NCBI GenBank assembly: GCA_034620365.1
Contig: JAQGEQ010000222.1
Span: forward strand, 1 to 64,000
Reading direction: 5' to 3'
From: Pegea sp. RAD2-039
Taxonomy: Eukaryota > Chordata > Thaliacea > Salpida > Salpidae
Length of the DNA: 64,000 nucleotides
Shown here one piece after another: positions 29,958-42,880 of this stretch (position 1 is its first letter; every line of letters begins with the position of its first letter). Made by a program: the position numbers and the translations under genes. The notes under the pieces are model-generated. The model was not told where the DNA came from. It was given only the letters and a program-made list of their open reading frames with translations, and searched no databases.

Positions 29958-30208
29958 GTCTTCGCTTTAAGGATAGCGCGATATGAAATCGCTTAACATC
30001 AACTCCAGCAATTGGGAAGATATCGCAGCAAATCGCTCCGAATGGCGTTCTCTACTCCGCAAACAATGAAAGAATAAAGAAGGAAAACTAGCTTCAAATA
30101 AAAAAATAAAACCTAGAAACTTTGTTTTGCATTTCTCTGTGTTTGTTTTCAACATTTTCATTCAAGTACAAACAGCATGTCGTTCTCGGCCGAAGCAGTT
30201 CTTATGAT
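29958..30208 (+). mobile_element. LINE-B 3' end
   Basis: The plus strand reads MKSLNINSSNWEDIAANRSE WRSLLRKQ and a stop. That is the usual end of RTE/jockey-like LINE polyproteins (pattern LNI....WE..A.DR..WR). The 3' UTR follows and ends AACAGCATGTCGTTCTCGGC CGAAGCAG. That tail word is what SINE-B carries at its 3' end. The orientation is opposite to the LINE-B body at 27.4-28.9 kb. Confidence 0.75.
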
Positions 30209-30935
30209 TAAAGCGTAGAAAAATTATATTGAAGCTATTTAAAAGTTTTTAATAAATTTGATAATTTATAAAATGTTCATTTTACCCAAAAAGTGTTTTC
30301 AATATTTTGTTATTGTTTCAAATTAACGAAATTTTTTAAATCAAAAGTTCAAATGCAAATTAAAAAACAAATTCCCCAAATAAAAAAAATTTGTAAAAAA
30401 ATGCTTTTTATTTATTACTTTTTTGTAATTCAGTGAGTTTAAAAAAAAAACTTTAAATTATTATGTTTTTAGTTAAAAAAATGTTTTTAATTAAAATAAT
30501 TAATTAATGTTTTTATCAAATAGTTTAAAAAAGAAAATTTATTATTTATTTCTCTGAGTATTATTTGATTTATTCGTTAAATAAAAAAAGTGATAAGACG
30601 TTAATAATAATTATTTTTTATTTAATTAACTTTTGTTATTTAATGTAAAAGTTTTTATATATTTCTTCAAAATGTAATTTGATATTTTATCTAAATCAAT
30701 TTAATTTTTCTAATTTTAACAAATATTTGCTTACTATCTTCAAATTAATTTTCGCTTACTAATTAAGTAAATAAAATCAAATTTTACGTTTCTTGTTATT
30801 GATTTGATATTTTCAAGAATTTCTTTTGGACTTTGATACTAGTTTGAGTATTTGTTATTCTCTCATTATTTTGATAAATTTCATTAATTTATTTTGCTAA
30901 GAAGCTAAATGAATTTGAATAATTTTTTTGATTTA
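30209..30935. other. AT-rich spacer upstream of SLC35F gene
   Basis: No gene seen. It ends in TTTATTCAG at about 30932-30940, a possible splice acceptor 19 bases before the SLC35F ATG. Confidence 0.5.
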
Positions 30936-30958
30936 TTCAGCACTTATATATTTTTTAA

Positions 30959-33240
30959 ATGGATGAAAAAGCTACACCTGTTAATTTAGAATCAGGTAAA
31001 TATTTTTATAATCTTCTATTTATTATAGATTTATATTAAATTAATATAAATTATAGATAAAATAGTTTTTTTGATAAACAAGTTTCAGTTTAATTTGAGT
31101 TAAATAATTTATGAAATATTTAAGATGAAACACTTTATATCAAATATTTCATGAAAATAAAAGTTTTGATTTCAGTCAATTTTTAGTTAAACTAAAATAT
31201 TAATTAATGATATATATTACTAATTTGAAATATTAAATTAAACTAATTTATTTATAGATGCAGATTTGATGTACCATCAATTTCAACCAAAAGTTTGTTG
31301 TAAATATTTCACTCAAAAAACACTTATAGGTAATATTTATATTCAAGTAACTATTTGTAAATTTTTGTATAAATCTCTTTTAGAATTAGAAATTTTTAAA
31401 CCTGATGACTTAATTTCATCTTTAGGTTTTCTTCTTGTCTTTTTTTTGGCTCTATCTTGGGTAGGCTCTCAACAATTTGCTAAAAGTGCCATCACATCAG
31501 CTAATTTTGACGCTGCTTTGTTTACTGTTTGGTTTAGTACATGTTGGATGACATTATGCTTTCCTTCTTATTCTTTATTTTTATTTGTGAAAGAAGATAC
31601 AATTTCTGTTAAGACATCATTAAGGTGAAAATAATTTTTAAACTTTAATAGTTTAAGAGGTTGTGAAGATAGTCTTCATCATCAATTATTATAACAATCA
31701 TGTGATCAGTTGGTGACTAAATTATCTCAACCATTTAAAGAAATTTATTTTTTTTTTCATCAATTTTTTAAACAAATTTGAAATCATTTCGAAACTGAAT
31801 CTTTCAGAAAGTCTCAAAACATCTTCTCTGAGAACGGAATATCTTTGAAAGAAGTCTTCACTTACATCCTCTTCTTCACTTGTCTCTGGGTAGCAACCAA
31901 CTACTTCTATGTAGCCGCGCTTTCACACATCGCATCAAGCGACGCGACCGCTATTATCTCATCAAACGTCGCCATCGTCTACATCATGTCCTTGCTGCTT
32001 CTAAAAGAACGTTTCTACATCTTCCGGGTAACTAAATCCTTCTTCCTTCATCCAAATCATCAAATCTTCATCCAGATCTTTGCAACTCTCCTTTCCATTG
32101 GCGGAGTTGCTCTTTTTGGATTTGCAGATGGTTATGGGAGCTCTTCTAATTTCCTAGGGGTCATGTTTGCTCTCATCTCAGCATTTGGTTCAGCTGCGTA
32201 CAAGGTTTCGATGACGTCATCACCTCAATGACGTCATCATCTCGATATGTAGGTGATCTTCAAAAGATTGATTTTTGAGGGTACTTTGGGGCAAGTATCA
32301 CTTTTTCTGAGTATCTTGGGACTTTTAAACGCCGTCTTCATCACTTTCATCTTCCTCATCTTCTTCTTCACCGGATTTGAGACTTTTTCTGCTTCTGATA
32401 TCCCGTGGAGTTACCTCTGTGGATCATCTGCTCTTTCACTTGGTTAGTTGATCCTCATCTGATCTTCATCTGATCTTCTTCTTTCAGTCTTCAACTTCCT
32501 CGTCAACTTCGGAGTCGCGTACACTTTTCCGCTTTTCGTCGCGATCGCTATGATGCTGGGAATTCCCCTGAACGCGCGTAAATTCCATCTGATCTTCATC
32601 TAATCTTTCTCACTCTCTACTTCCTCCTAGTGGTCGACTTCGTCTTTCGTGACGTCATATTCAGTTATTTCCGGCTTCTCGCTGCTCTTCTGATCATCTT
32701 TGGATTTGCTCTCATGATTCTTCCGGATCAGTGGAACTACTCCTTACATCGGTTCTTCTCTTGCATCCGTCTTCCGAGATGTGATCTAGAAGAACCCCAG
32801 GAATCCAAGGAGCAAGGTGATCTTAGATCTTCATCATCTGATCTTCTTCACTTGATCTTCATCACTTGATCCTCATCACTTGATCTTCATCACTTGATCC
32901 TCATCACTTGATCTTTATCACTTGATCTTTATCACTTGATCCTCATCACTTGATCTTCATCACTTGATCCTCATCACTTGATCTTCATCACTTTATCTTC
33001 ATCACTTGATCCTCATCACTTGATCTTCATCACTTGATCCTCATCACTTGATCCTCATCACTTGATCCTCATCACTTGATCTTCATCACTTGCTCTTCAA
33101 CACTTGATCCTCATCACTTGATCTTCATCACTTGCTCTTCAACACTTGATCTTCATCACTTGATCTTTTATCCTTTCGTAAAATTTAATAGATTCTATTT
33201 TTTAGTTTACGTTGAAGGACGAGAAGAAGAACTCTTATAG
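30959..33240 (+). CDS. SLC35F4: SLC35F3/F4-like membrane transporter
   Basis: This is a multi-pass drug/metabolite-transporter superfamily protein of the SLC35F3/F4 type; F3 has been linked to thiamine transport, while the substrate here is unknown. I trace nine exons: 30959-30995, 31258-31329, one ending at 31624, 31808-32027, 32076-32204, 32253-32442, 32488-32577, 32631-32816 and 33206-33240. Matching blocks to human F3/F4 are LSWVGSQQFAKSAI and FTVWFSTCWMTLCFPSYSLF, then IFSENGISLKEVFTYILFFT, WVATNYFYVAALSHIASSDA and LLLLKERFYIFR. Further on are FNFLVNFGVAYTFPLFVAIA, GIPLNA and LLIIFGFALMILPDQWN. About ten hydrophobic helices are visible. The cytosolic tail is short and acidic and ends VYVEGREEELL. 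The last intron carries a minisatellite. Confidence 0.88.
32825..33170. repeat. 14-bp minisatellite in last intron of SLC35F gene
   Basis: About 24 near-perfect head-to-tail copies of CACTTGATCYTCAT, with Y as C or T, fill most of the intron between 32817 and 33205. A few units carry TGCTC or TTTAT variants. The unit is a longer version of the GATCTTCATC word found singly in many short introns of this window. Confidence 0.95.
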
Positions 33241-34270
33241 AAGTGATGACGTAATCTGATCGAAGCGATGACGATGTCTTCTGGATGTCTTCTTCTCTTT
33301 CATTGTCTCTGTTTTTTGATATCGACTGTGCTGTGTTAGAAATTTGTTCAATTTTGAGCTGTTGAAATTTTTTTAAATCAAATTTTCTTTTAATTTATTA
33401 ATAGTGGATTGAAGGTACTGAAAGTTTAATAAAATCAATTTGGAATCACTTTATCGATTTATAATTTGAATCAGCTGATGGCTTTGTTATTATTTTTATA
33501 AAATTTCTATAAACTTTATCTCATCACTTTGAAAACTTCAACAAGTTTTGAAAATATTAAAAACTTCAACTTTATAGAAAAATCATTTGTAAAAAATGAT
33601 TATTTTATTTTTAAAGTAAAATTATTCCTATTTATGTAAAAAACAAACTCTTGAAAACAAAGTTTATAATTTTTGAAGAGATTAATATATTGTCAATCGA
33701 AAGTGACATCATCACAAATAATTTGTTAAAAATCTTAGAAATAATTTGTTCCCAAATGTTTGTACAACTTCTAAAAAAGTCTTAAAATTTTAAGACCTTT
33801 CCATCAAAAGATTATCTTCATCTTTTCCACTTCTTAAATCTGAAAGACATAAATCTGAGACATCTAATCAGATATATATTTAGTTTTAATTGATTTTAGT
33901 TCTGAGTTTTTATAAGTTTAATTTCACAAAATTCAAAAATCTTCGTAAAGATAAGTTAAATTTTAATTCAAAATATCTAAACAGTTTATATAGCATCTAG
34001 TAAGACACAATTAAAAACACATAAAGTAATCAAAGTTTTCTAGTTGCTTCTTATAAACAGGTAATTATTAGAAGTTTAAATCCAATAAAAACTTTTTAAA
34101 ATATTCTATTTTTTGAGATTATTTAAAAAATTAATTTTTTTGGGGATTTTATAGTTTCTACTAAGAAGATGACTTCAAGATCTATTTGTAAAAAATAGTT
34201 TGAAGATGCTTGATTACGATAATTGTGATGATAATAACTCCTTAAGAAAGCATATAACAGTGAACAATTA
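33241..34270. other. Intergenic AT-rich stretch
   Basis: SLC35F 3' flank and spacer; no gene seen. Confidence 0.5.
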
Positions 34271-34271
34271 C

Positions 34272-34396
34272 ATAGAAATCAGTCCTTCTGTTCCGCTGCC
34301 TTTCTTGTTGGCGTGGAGAGTGGAATCTTGCTGTATGGGCAACAATTGGGTCTCCCTGGCTTACAGCATGGCCGTTCTCGGTCGAAGCGGACCTAT
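34272..34396 (+). mobile_element. SINE-B 3' half with intact tail
   Basis: ATCAGTCCTTCTGTTCCGCT, TTGGCGTGGAGAGTGGAATC and CTTACAGCATGGCCGTTCTC GGTCGAAGCGGA. The end is the closest match in the window to the LINE-B tail at 30165-30200. About 40 bases upstream (34243-34273) is a scrap of LINE-A 3' sequence (AAAGCATATAACAGTGAACA). Confidence 0.65.
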
Positions 34397-35494
34397 TACT
34401 ACTTATTTGAAAACTTTTCTTATTTGATTAGCAGTCCAGCTTTTATATTAGAACTTTTTACAATATTTACGAATATAAAAAACTACTAATAAGCTCTTTT
34501 TTTTATAAGCTTAACTAATAATTAAATATTAGTAGTTATAATAATAATAATAATACAAGTAATAACTTAATAAATTACTGCTAATGCTATAAAATTTATT
34601 TTTATAAATTGATCGTAATTAAATTAGTTATGACAACAGATTTACGTAAGCGGTAACTATTCTGTAATACAATCTAAATACACTCACTAATTGTACTTGA
34701 CTTGAATATTATTTTTGGTTGAGCGTTTTAAATTGAAATATTAAATAGAAGCAAGCTGAGCTAATCCTCAAGTTATTAAAGGTTTTGAGTAATTGCTTTC
34801 ATGGTTTTAAAAATGAATCTCTCTTACAGTTAACAAATTGTTTAATAAAATTAAGTTTCAAAAAGTTATTTTATTGATTTAATGGACTTATATAACTATC
34901 AATTCATCTGAATAAATTTTCTTTTTGTCACAGCGACAAAGTAAATGACCCGGAAGTTTTTGGAAGAAGTTTTTGAAATACTTAGTTTTGTAGACTTCAT
35001 ATTTTGATGTTATTAAAAATGAAGCTTTTAGACAGATAGTTTTTGTCGCTATTAATCTTTCAGCTGTTTGAATTGATATTTTAAAGAGTAATGAACATTT
35101 GGACTGATGAAGTAAACTTGTTTAGATTCTGTGTTGACTTTGAAATCATTTCAAAATTCTTTGTAATTAATATCAGTGGTTAATAACCATTCAATTTCAC
35201 TCTTATATAAAGTAAAGAAAGTTAATCGCTACAACTTTTGTAGATCTCTTATAATAGAAATGTAATTTTTATGTTGCTGGAAAAGATGATATGTTCCAAT
35301 CTAATCATTTAATTTAAGTAAACTAGATATTTATTAGCTTCTTCTTCACTAGATTAGACGAATAAATCTTTATATTTTCACGTAGGACATTTCAACTTTT
35401 TCTACTTAGAAATATAAACAATTTAAACAAACAATTAATAAAGTTTATTAGAACAATTAGCATTTAAAATATTAAAAGAAGAATTTGAAGAAGA
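34397..35494. other. Intergenic AT-rich stretch
   Basis: No gene seen; includes the 3' flank of the minus-strand metalloprotease gene. Confidence 0.5.
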
Positions 35495-38400
35495 TTAAAT
35501 CTTGCGTTCATCATAAGCATAGTTGTGTTGGGAACCAGTTTCAGCTCTGAGAAGAAATATCAAAGATTAGAAAGAAGAAAACTTCTTACAAATGACATTA
35601 CCTCTTATGTAGAAATGTGATTGATTTAATCGCTCTTTTATGGGAACTGTTTAGAGCAATCACAACAACAATCATTGCAAATAGAGTTAGGAATGTACAT
35701 GTTAAAGCTAAACCGATACTAGCTCCAATAGTCATCATCCCATCAGTACTAGTTTCATTAGACTCCTTGATGACGTTGATGTTCACTTCGGGTTGATTAT
35801 GGTGCCCTGGAAATTTGTCGTTCTCATTTTCGTGTGAGTTTCCGAATAAGGTTTTGTGATTGGTTCTGGATGATTTTTCCATATCTGTAAATTTATTTTT
35901 GTTAGACGTTTTTATTAATGTTTTTATTAATGTTAGAATTTAACTTTTGTTGAGTAATTAACAATAAAATGAAATTAATTAGCTTTTCAAGAGACAATTT
36001 ATTAATATTTTTTATATTTTTGGCTTTGAGGCTGCTTCAGAAGAAACAAAGGCAACATGAAGCAATCCCAAACAGAAAATCTGTCCTAGGTCACTGGGCC
36101 GTGTCACCGAACAGCGGATGAGTAGGGGTGGTTCTACTGTCCACTATAATCAATGCGCAGACAGATCTTCCATCTACTGCTTCGAAACTCAGTCAGTAAA
36201 AAGATGAAGATAAAGACTCACATCCACGAAAGATGCGTTGATATAATTAGTTTCACTTTGGAATAGGAAAGCGCACGCTGTACTCTACTATAATTAATGC
36301 GCATGCGCAGACAGGAATCAGTCTACTATAAGCAAAAAATGATCTTACTTCTGACATTGATAGAGATCACGACTGCATCATTTTTCATAAACTCTCTTGT
36401 GTTTGTGATATCACTCAGAGGCATGAAGTTAGAATATCCATAAAAAGAGTTTCTTGACTTTAAAATCAAATAATATTATCTCTAAACTATTAAATAAATC
36501 ATCTGAACCTACAGATGTTGGTTTTTCCCAAGATCCTTTTCCATTTGTGGTTAAGAATTGAGAGAACTGATTCATGCTTGTCATTACATCCTTACTCTGA
36601 TCAACAACAGACATCTTTATAACTCTATTCTCAAAAGGCCATGTTAGTGAGTCATCATTAGATCCTTGAGCTACTGCATAATAAAGTCCAACATAACCAT
36701 CATAAGAACTGCTTGCTCCGTTTGGATAGAACTAGAACATAAAAGGTTTTTATTTATCTTTATTTCTTGCAATAAATGTGAAGGAGGGTGCCTGAAAAGA
36801 GCACCTCTCACTAACACATTGTCACAAATAACATTTATTAAGTCAAAAATATAGAAAGCAAAAAGATGTAACACATGGTATTTCGATATCACTCAAAAGC
36901 ATATAACAGTGAACAATTACATGGAATGTTAATAATAATATAAGAAAGAGAAAAAATCACAGTTTAGAAATGACAATGTTGGCAATATTATAACGGTTCA
37001 ACTTCTGCTTGAACAACGCGAGTGACTTCGACATGGCAATGTCTGACTGCAGCTGGTTCCATGTACTAATTGTTCGGTATGAGAAAAAATTTGCTCTGAT
37101 TAACGTACCAGGTGATATGGGTTTATTAAGGTGTAATGTGTGTCTTCTGAGTTGATATAACTTGAGTGAAGGACTAGTATAATCAAGTTTACTTCATATG
37201 TCGCTTTAAATCATTAAAGTTTAAATAATCAACAGATAAGTTTAAGGTCATTTGATTGACTTTTTAGGTATTTATTTATAGATGCAGATAATCAATCAGA
37301 TATCTCATATAACAAACAAATAACTGCAGAAAGATATGAAAACGTGTAAGATATCAAAGCTTAACTTGAAAACACGTCAATAAGTATAAAACATTTAGAA
37401 GACAGATAAAATACAAAAGAAATAAAGAAAACCTTTTATACCGCGTCATTATCAACAGAAATACTAAAATCATATTTTTATATTGAAACTGATCTTTCTG
37501 TGGTTTACTAAAAAGCAAGCGTTTAAATTCCATAACTAATTTCTATTGAGCGACTTTTTTGGCTTGTTATTAAAAAAGCCCAAGAGTTTTTTGAGCGATT
37601 ATACGTAACAGAAACATCTAAAGTTTCTCACATACAATATAAATAAAAAGATTAATTCAAACTTTTAATAACTTACAAGAAGTTGGAAAGCATAACCTTC
37701 ATCAGTATAAAGTAAAGGTGAATATACTCCTTCGCCTTTTGTAGTCGATTGTATCAAGCTACTAAAGTCTTGTATTTTGAAGTAATTAGTCTCACATGGT
37801 TTATCTTGAACTTGTATATCATCAAGTGCAATTTGATCGTTAACAAATCCACCTGGTTTTTAATCAGTATTTTAGTTTACAGCTTTCTAAATCGAATTTT
37901 TTTACCTGATTTAGCTACAAACACCAGTTTATAATACATCGCCTTATTTTCAATTGTCAATCGTTCCAAGTTCCATACAGACCCATGATCACCTTTAAGA
38001 TTTGTTAAAAGTCTCTCTGATAAGATCTCCCCGTTCACTTCATCTATTTGTGCGAGGTACACACTACAAAATAGAATAACTTCTCTGTGAACTCCAGTTT
38101 GATCTTACCTTAGTTCAGAGTCACTAGAAGATTCAAGATCCATATAATAAGAAAATTGGAGACATTGAACGTTTTGATTGGTCCTCATTCGCATGGTTCG
38201 CATGACTGCTTTATCATTTGCTTTAGAAACACTTGAATTGAACAACATGAAGCTTCCAGTCATTTCTGTTGAAGATTTTTAATTTTTTAAGTTGAAATAG
38301 ATTGAAGATTTTGTAACCTGATCCAAATGAGCTATCTGTAGATGGGTTAAAATATTTCCCTTCATTTAAACGGATTACTTCAAAATCTGCTTCATCATCA

Positions 38401-40727
38401 ACTTCTTGGACGTAACCACAAATGTTTTCAGCTTCAAAGTCACAAGAATCCGAGATCCGTGGCGGGTCAGCTGTTTCAAAAAAGTTTTTTTTATAAATTT
38501 TTTAAAATCTAATTTTTTTTGGAATTAATATTTTTTAGTTTTAAAATTTAAAAAGAAAATATAAAAAGATTTTCTCTTACCGCATGGATACATGCGGTTT
38601 ACCATGGTAACGTCACCAACACTGAATGTCCTTCGTTGTCCAATTACATCTTGGAATGCTGGGTCAAGGGTCACAATAGTTTTTTCACCATTGGTACTGC
38701 AATTTGGAATTAACAGAATTGTTAAGAATTCAAAAAAATTATTTAAAAATTAAAAATATAAAATCTAAAATGAAATTTATATTTTAAGTTTACAAAAAAG
38801 GAAGGAGAGATAATTCAAGAAAATTAACAAAAAAAATAGAAAAATATTTATGAGAAAAAAATGGTTTAATTTATTTAATAAATATTAAAAACCATCGAAA
38901 AAAAAACTTAACATTTTGTGTAAGTAGTCAGGCTTTAAAAACTAAAGAAAATTTTTATCATATTATTTTCTTGTCTTCTGTTTGTAGCTAAAAATATTTT
39001 ACAAATTCATCTACTTCGATCTAACCACCATCACTTAAACCAAAGACAACCAATCAGAAACTCAAAGACACACCTAAATCCAGAATCTGAGTAATGCATT
39101 ACTGAGTTGTAGTCATATGGAACTCGGTGCTCGTTTATGACGTCATAATCATACGTATTAAAGTTGTGAAGATGTCCTGTAAAAAAGAAGCTGAACAAAA
39201 TCGATAATAACAGCGTAAGTGACGTCACTAACCATCACCAATGTTTTCAGTCATGATTTTGATATAATCATCGCGATCAGTACGCGATTGTTGATGATAA
39301 AAGCCTAACGCGTGAAGCATCTCGTGTTGGATGGTTCCTTTCTTCTCACAACCACTACCGATTGAAATGGTTTGTTTACCGCCTTGTCTACCAACAGAAG
39401 ACCAGCAACTGTAAATAGATGGTGTTTAGGATTGTTAGGAGAAAAGCTCTTTACAGCAGTTCAGTAACACGACGAAAATTTATTTGTTTTATTTTTAGAT
39501 AAAAATGACTTGATGTAAAACTTCGTTTCATTCAACTTTTATATTAATTATTTTTAATATTATATTATTAAGTTATTCTGAAAATAAAAATGCAAATATT
39601 ATTTTAATATAAAATGTATAAATAATAATAAATTCAAATTCAATGTCGGTTTATTTGCTTCTTAGAAAATAGAAGCTCGTTTGCGATCCTGGTAATTTAG
39701 GCTCACAATCTTACTAAGCAATTAAAGAGCGTGTTCTTCAGGCACCCTCCTTCGCGTTTATCGAATTGAATAAATATTATTTAAATGGATGATAATAGTT
39801 ATTATATTAGTATTATTTATCAAACTTTTATATTGTTAATTTCTGCATTTTTTTGGGGGGATTATTCTTACCCTGATTGAGGATCAAACCAGATGTAATC
39901 TTCCTCACCATTACGATCAGGGAACCGCATACAAGTCCTCATCTCATATTCAAGTCTAGCTTCATCAATTCCATATCGAGCCTAAAACATAAATAATTAC
40001 AAAGCAACCAACATAGTCTACTACCCAGGCTTATAAGAGAATAAAGAACATTTACACCAGCGGTAAAATAATCTACTGTTATAACTAGCAAATAACTTAC
40101 CAACATTCCAATTGAATCAGAGTACTCTACTGGGACTTTGTTGTTAAGCCAATACATCGTGTCATCGACAATACCACTACGAGGCACTTTATGTTGCATT
40201 ATATCACCTCCAATCAAATCAAGCTTTGATTCTGAACGTTAAAAATGATTTTGCTCTTTGTAGGAATTATTTGGAGATTATGTGAAGATACTAACTTTGA
40301 TTTATAACAAAAATATCTTCATCGTCTGGGGCTGAATTTAATTCAGCCACTTTTGTTGTAATAACTGAAAAAGAATTTAATCTTTAATTAAAACTGATTT
40401 TCTAGTAGATTTATTTAACTATCCAATTTATTGAGTTAGTTTTTTAATTCTTTTATTTGATTTTAATTATTCTAAAAACAAAATATTCTTTAACTAATAT
40501 TTATAACGAACCTTCTCGAAGAATACTTCCTTTGCTGCCACTGATAGTTTGTTTTATAGTTCGATCTGTCTATAATCAAATAGATGTTATTTTCTAGTGA
40601 CTTATGTTTAAAGATTTTTATCTAAATTTAATCTAAATACTTTAAAACTTTTTTTTTAATTATTAGAAGAACTTACAGATGCAAATCGAACTATTAAAAG
40701 TAATGTTAAAAAAATATATAATTTCAT
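35495..40727 (-). CDS. Meprin-like membrane metalloprotease (astacin-MAM-MATH-TM)
   Basis: The minus-strand gene has about 15 exons with GT/AG borders. In order: signal peptide [17 protein letters not shown] (40677-40727); propeptide exons (40512-40569, 40296-40364); astacin catalytic domain (40101-40231, 39872-39981, 39233-39408, 39074-39176, 38581-38696). The domain has [20 protein letters not shown], the zinc site [19 protein letters not shown] and the Met-turn [10 protein letters not shown]. Then come a MAM domain (38318-38470, 38109-38265, 37906-38063, start of 37677-37850; [38 protein letters not shown]) and a MATH/TRAF domain (rest of that exon, 36513 to about 36731, 36349-36457; [23 protein letters not shown]). 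It ends with one transmembrane helix ([20 protein letters not shown]) and a short cytosolic tail to YAYDERKI. This is meprin architecture without the EGF module, so a type I surface protease is likely. LINE-A sits in one intron, repeat C in another. Confidence 0.9.
36000..36335 (-). repeat. Repeat family C copies inside a protease intron
   Basis: Minus-strand reading gives CAGTAGATGGAAGATCTGTC, TGCGCATTGATTATAGTGGA, ACCACCCCTACTCATCCGCT and GACACGGCCCAGTGACCTAG at 36080-36185. A second partial copy at 36265-36335 carries GCGCATGCGCAGACAGG. The two face in compatible directions and may be parts of one broken element. Confidence 0.55.
36768..37180 (-). mobile_element. LINE-A 3' fragment in a protease intron
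   Basis: About 410 bp on the minus strand: end of the reverse-transcriptase ORF ([23 protein letters not shown]), 3' UTR and hairpin tail ending CACCCTCCTTCACATTTATT. It lies between the last MAM exon and the second MATH exon and in the same orientation as the host gene. Confidence 0.85.
39722..39780 (+). mobile_element. LINE-A tail scrap in a protease intron
   Basis: GAGCGTGTTCTTCAGGCACC, CTCCTTCGCGTTTATCG and AATAAATATTATTTAAA: only the last 50 bp of the LINE-A 3' end, antisense to the host gene, within the astacin-domain intron 39409-39871. Confidence 0.75.
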
Positions 40728-42600
40728 TTTCTGTCAAAAAAAGAAAACAATTAATTCAGATAAAATATAAACAAATAAAAAATATTATTAATTTCGGATT
40801 ATTAACTGGAAAAAAAAATTCTGAACAAAACTTAAAAAATCTTTGTACATTTTGACCTTTAAAAAAATAATTTTGGTTTTTTAAAATTTTAAAACCTTTT
40901 TAAGCAGTCTTTAAAAGACTCATATCTGTTATGATGTCCTCAGCATCTTTCTTTTTTATATGAAGAGCTGAAAGTCTTGTCATTCTATCTATATCAAATC
41001 AGCAGCTCATTTGTCATTAAGTAAAGAAAACGTCAAAAAACTTATTTAATCATTTTTGCACAAGGTACGTAGATGATAAGAATTATTTACTTTAGTTTCC
41101 ATCTAAATATACTAAAAGTTAAACAGATAAATAGTATTTTCAACGTGTTTTACCATTCTACATATTTTTCTGTAAATAAACAAATAAATGTTTAAACTGT
41201 TTTTAACTAAATTATTGTAATTTCATTTCTAGATTTTACTTATCTGAGATTGTATATCTAAAATTATTTATAAATTTCTTATTAATTATGTAAATTTTTC
41301 GTCTAATTTGCAAAGCTGTATGCAAACGATTTGCAAAGTTGAAATTTGTTCATTATTTTAAAATAATATTTATTGACAAACATAACCCAAACGAAAATAA
41401 AACTTATCTTGTTTTTGCAAACTGTTAAATGACTTGTCGATTTTTTTGGTTGATTAAATAATTGGTTTAATTGTATTTGATAGTTTAAAAGATGTGGTAT
41501 TTTTGATAGAGTTTAAAATAACTACAAATTAAAGTTTAATTTGTGTTTAGTAGCTACAGAAGACTTGATAAATATCAAATAAACATAAAATGTTTACCTC
41601 CAAATTTTCATGAAATGTTTTTTTAGTTTATTAATCAATAATCAAGTTTAAATAATTCAAGATGAATGAACTTAGAAAAATAAAGATCTGGTTTTGATTG
41701 ACATTTAATCTTTGTGTTTATTGTTAAATGATTACTAATATTTCAGTAACTATTTTGTTAATTTTAAAAATAGTCAAACTTAAAGAGTATTAGCAAAATA
41801 GCGAAACCTATAATTTATTATTTACAAAAAATAAACTAATTTGTAGTATTTTATTATCTCTTTTACAAATTTATCTTTTGGTTTTACTTTAGTTTGGAGA
41901 CTAAAAATTTTACTAAGTAGACAATAACAAAAATAGTTTCTTTAATAAAAAGCAAACTATTTTTTCTTAAATGTTTTATTTTTATTAAATGACATTATTT
42001 TTGTTTTATAAAATTTATTTGTAAACTTAATGTAAAAAGTTTTAAAATGTTTTTGAAAATAAAACAAACATTTAAACTAATAACAATTTTAAAAGTTTAG
42101 TTAACTAATAATAAAAACTATTTCAAGAATACCTTTAAAAACCTTTACTTTTGAACGAAAATACTTGTGAATTATAAAACCTAAGCAAGTTTTTTTTAAC
42201 ATTATAGATTAATCTAATAACTTTTTAGTCAATGTCTTACTCAACCAGAAATAAAATGTTTATGATTATAACTTAATAAGTTTAAAAATATTTAGCTAAG
42301 TAAGTTTTGTAAAGTTAGTACTAGTAGTTTTTAATATAATTTGTAAATAAAAATTAAAACTTCTAATAGTTATTTTTAAAATACAAATTTGAGATAAGAG
42401 CTTAGATTAATCCTTAATTTTAGGTGAATTTTTGTTATTTGTAAAACTATAAAAAATTAGTAATTAGAACCTAAAAAAAGTGATCTTATAAAACTAATCT
42501 CTTAAAATGTTGAAGAGTAAAAATGATAATAAGTTTTTTAAACAATGTTAATAAAGTTAAAAGATTTTATTTCTACTGTAATAAAAATATGTAATTATAC
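40728..42600. other. AT desert
   Basis: Almost 1.9 kb upstream of the protease gene with no exon, repeat or RNA gene that I can recognise. Confidence 0.6.
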
Positions 42601-42612
42601 ACAATTTATTAA

Positions 42613-42880
42613 TTTTTTAGAATAAACGCGAAGGAGGGTGCCTAAAAAGATTATTTATCGCTAAAAAACATTCTCGCAAATAATATTATATGTAATAGTA
42701 CCTATTTTACCATTAAGTTGGAAATATAGAAAGTAAAAGATGTAACACATGGCATTTCGGTAGTCCTCAAAGCATATAACAGTTAACAATTACATAGAAT
42801 GTTAATAATATAAAAAAGGAAAAATCATAGTTTAGAAATGACAATGTTGGAAATATTATAACGGTTCAATTTTTACTTAA
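42613..42880 (-). mobile_element. LINE-A 3' fragment, decayed
   Basis: The minus strand carries the usual 3' UTR words (ACATTCTATGTAATTGTTAA, AAATGCCATGTGTTACATCT) and the tail GGCACCCTCCTTCGCGTTTA. A small insertion and several changes interrupt the region before the hairpin, so it is among the older copies. Confidence 0.8.

Noticed and set aside
31266-31628. Separate small gene at the start of the SLC35F locus
   Set aside because: It is exons 2-3 of SLC35F read through the intron between them; splice borders and family alignment join them to later exons.
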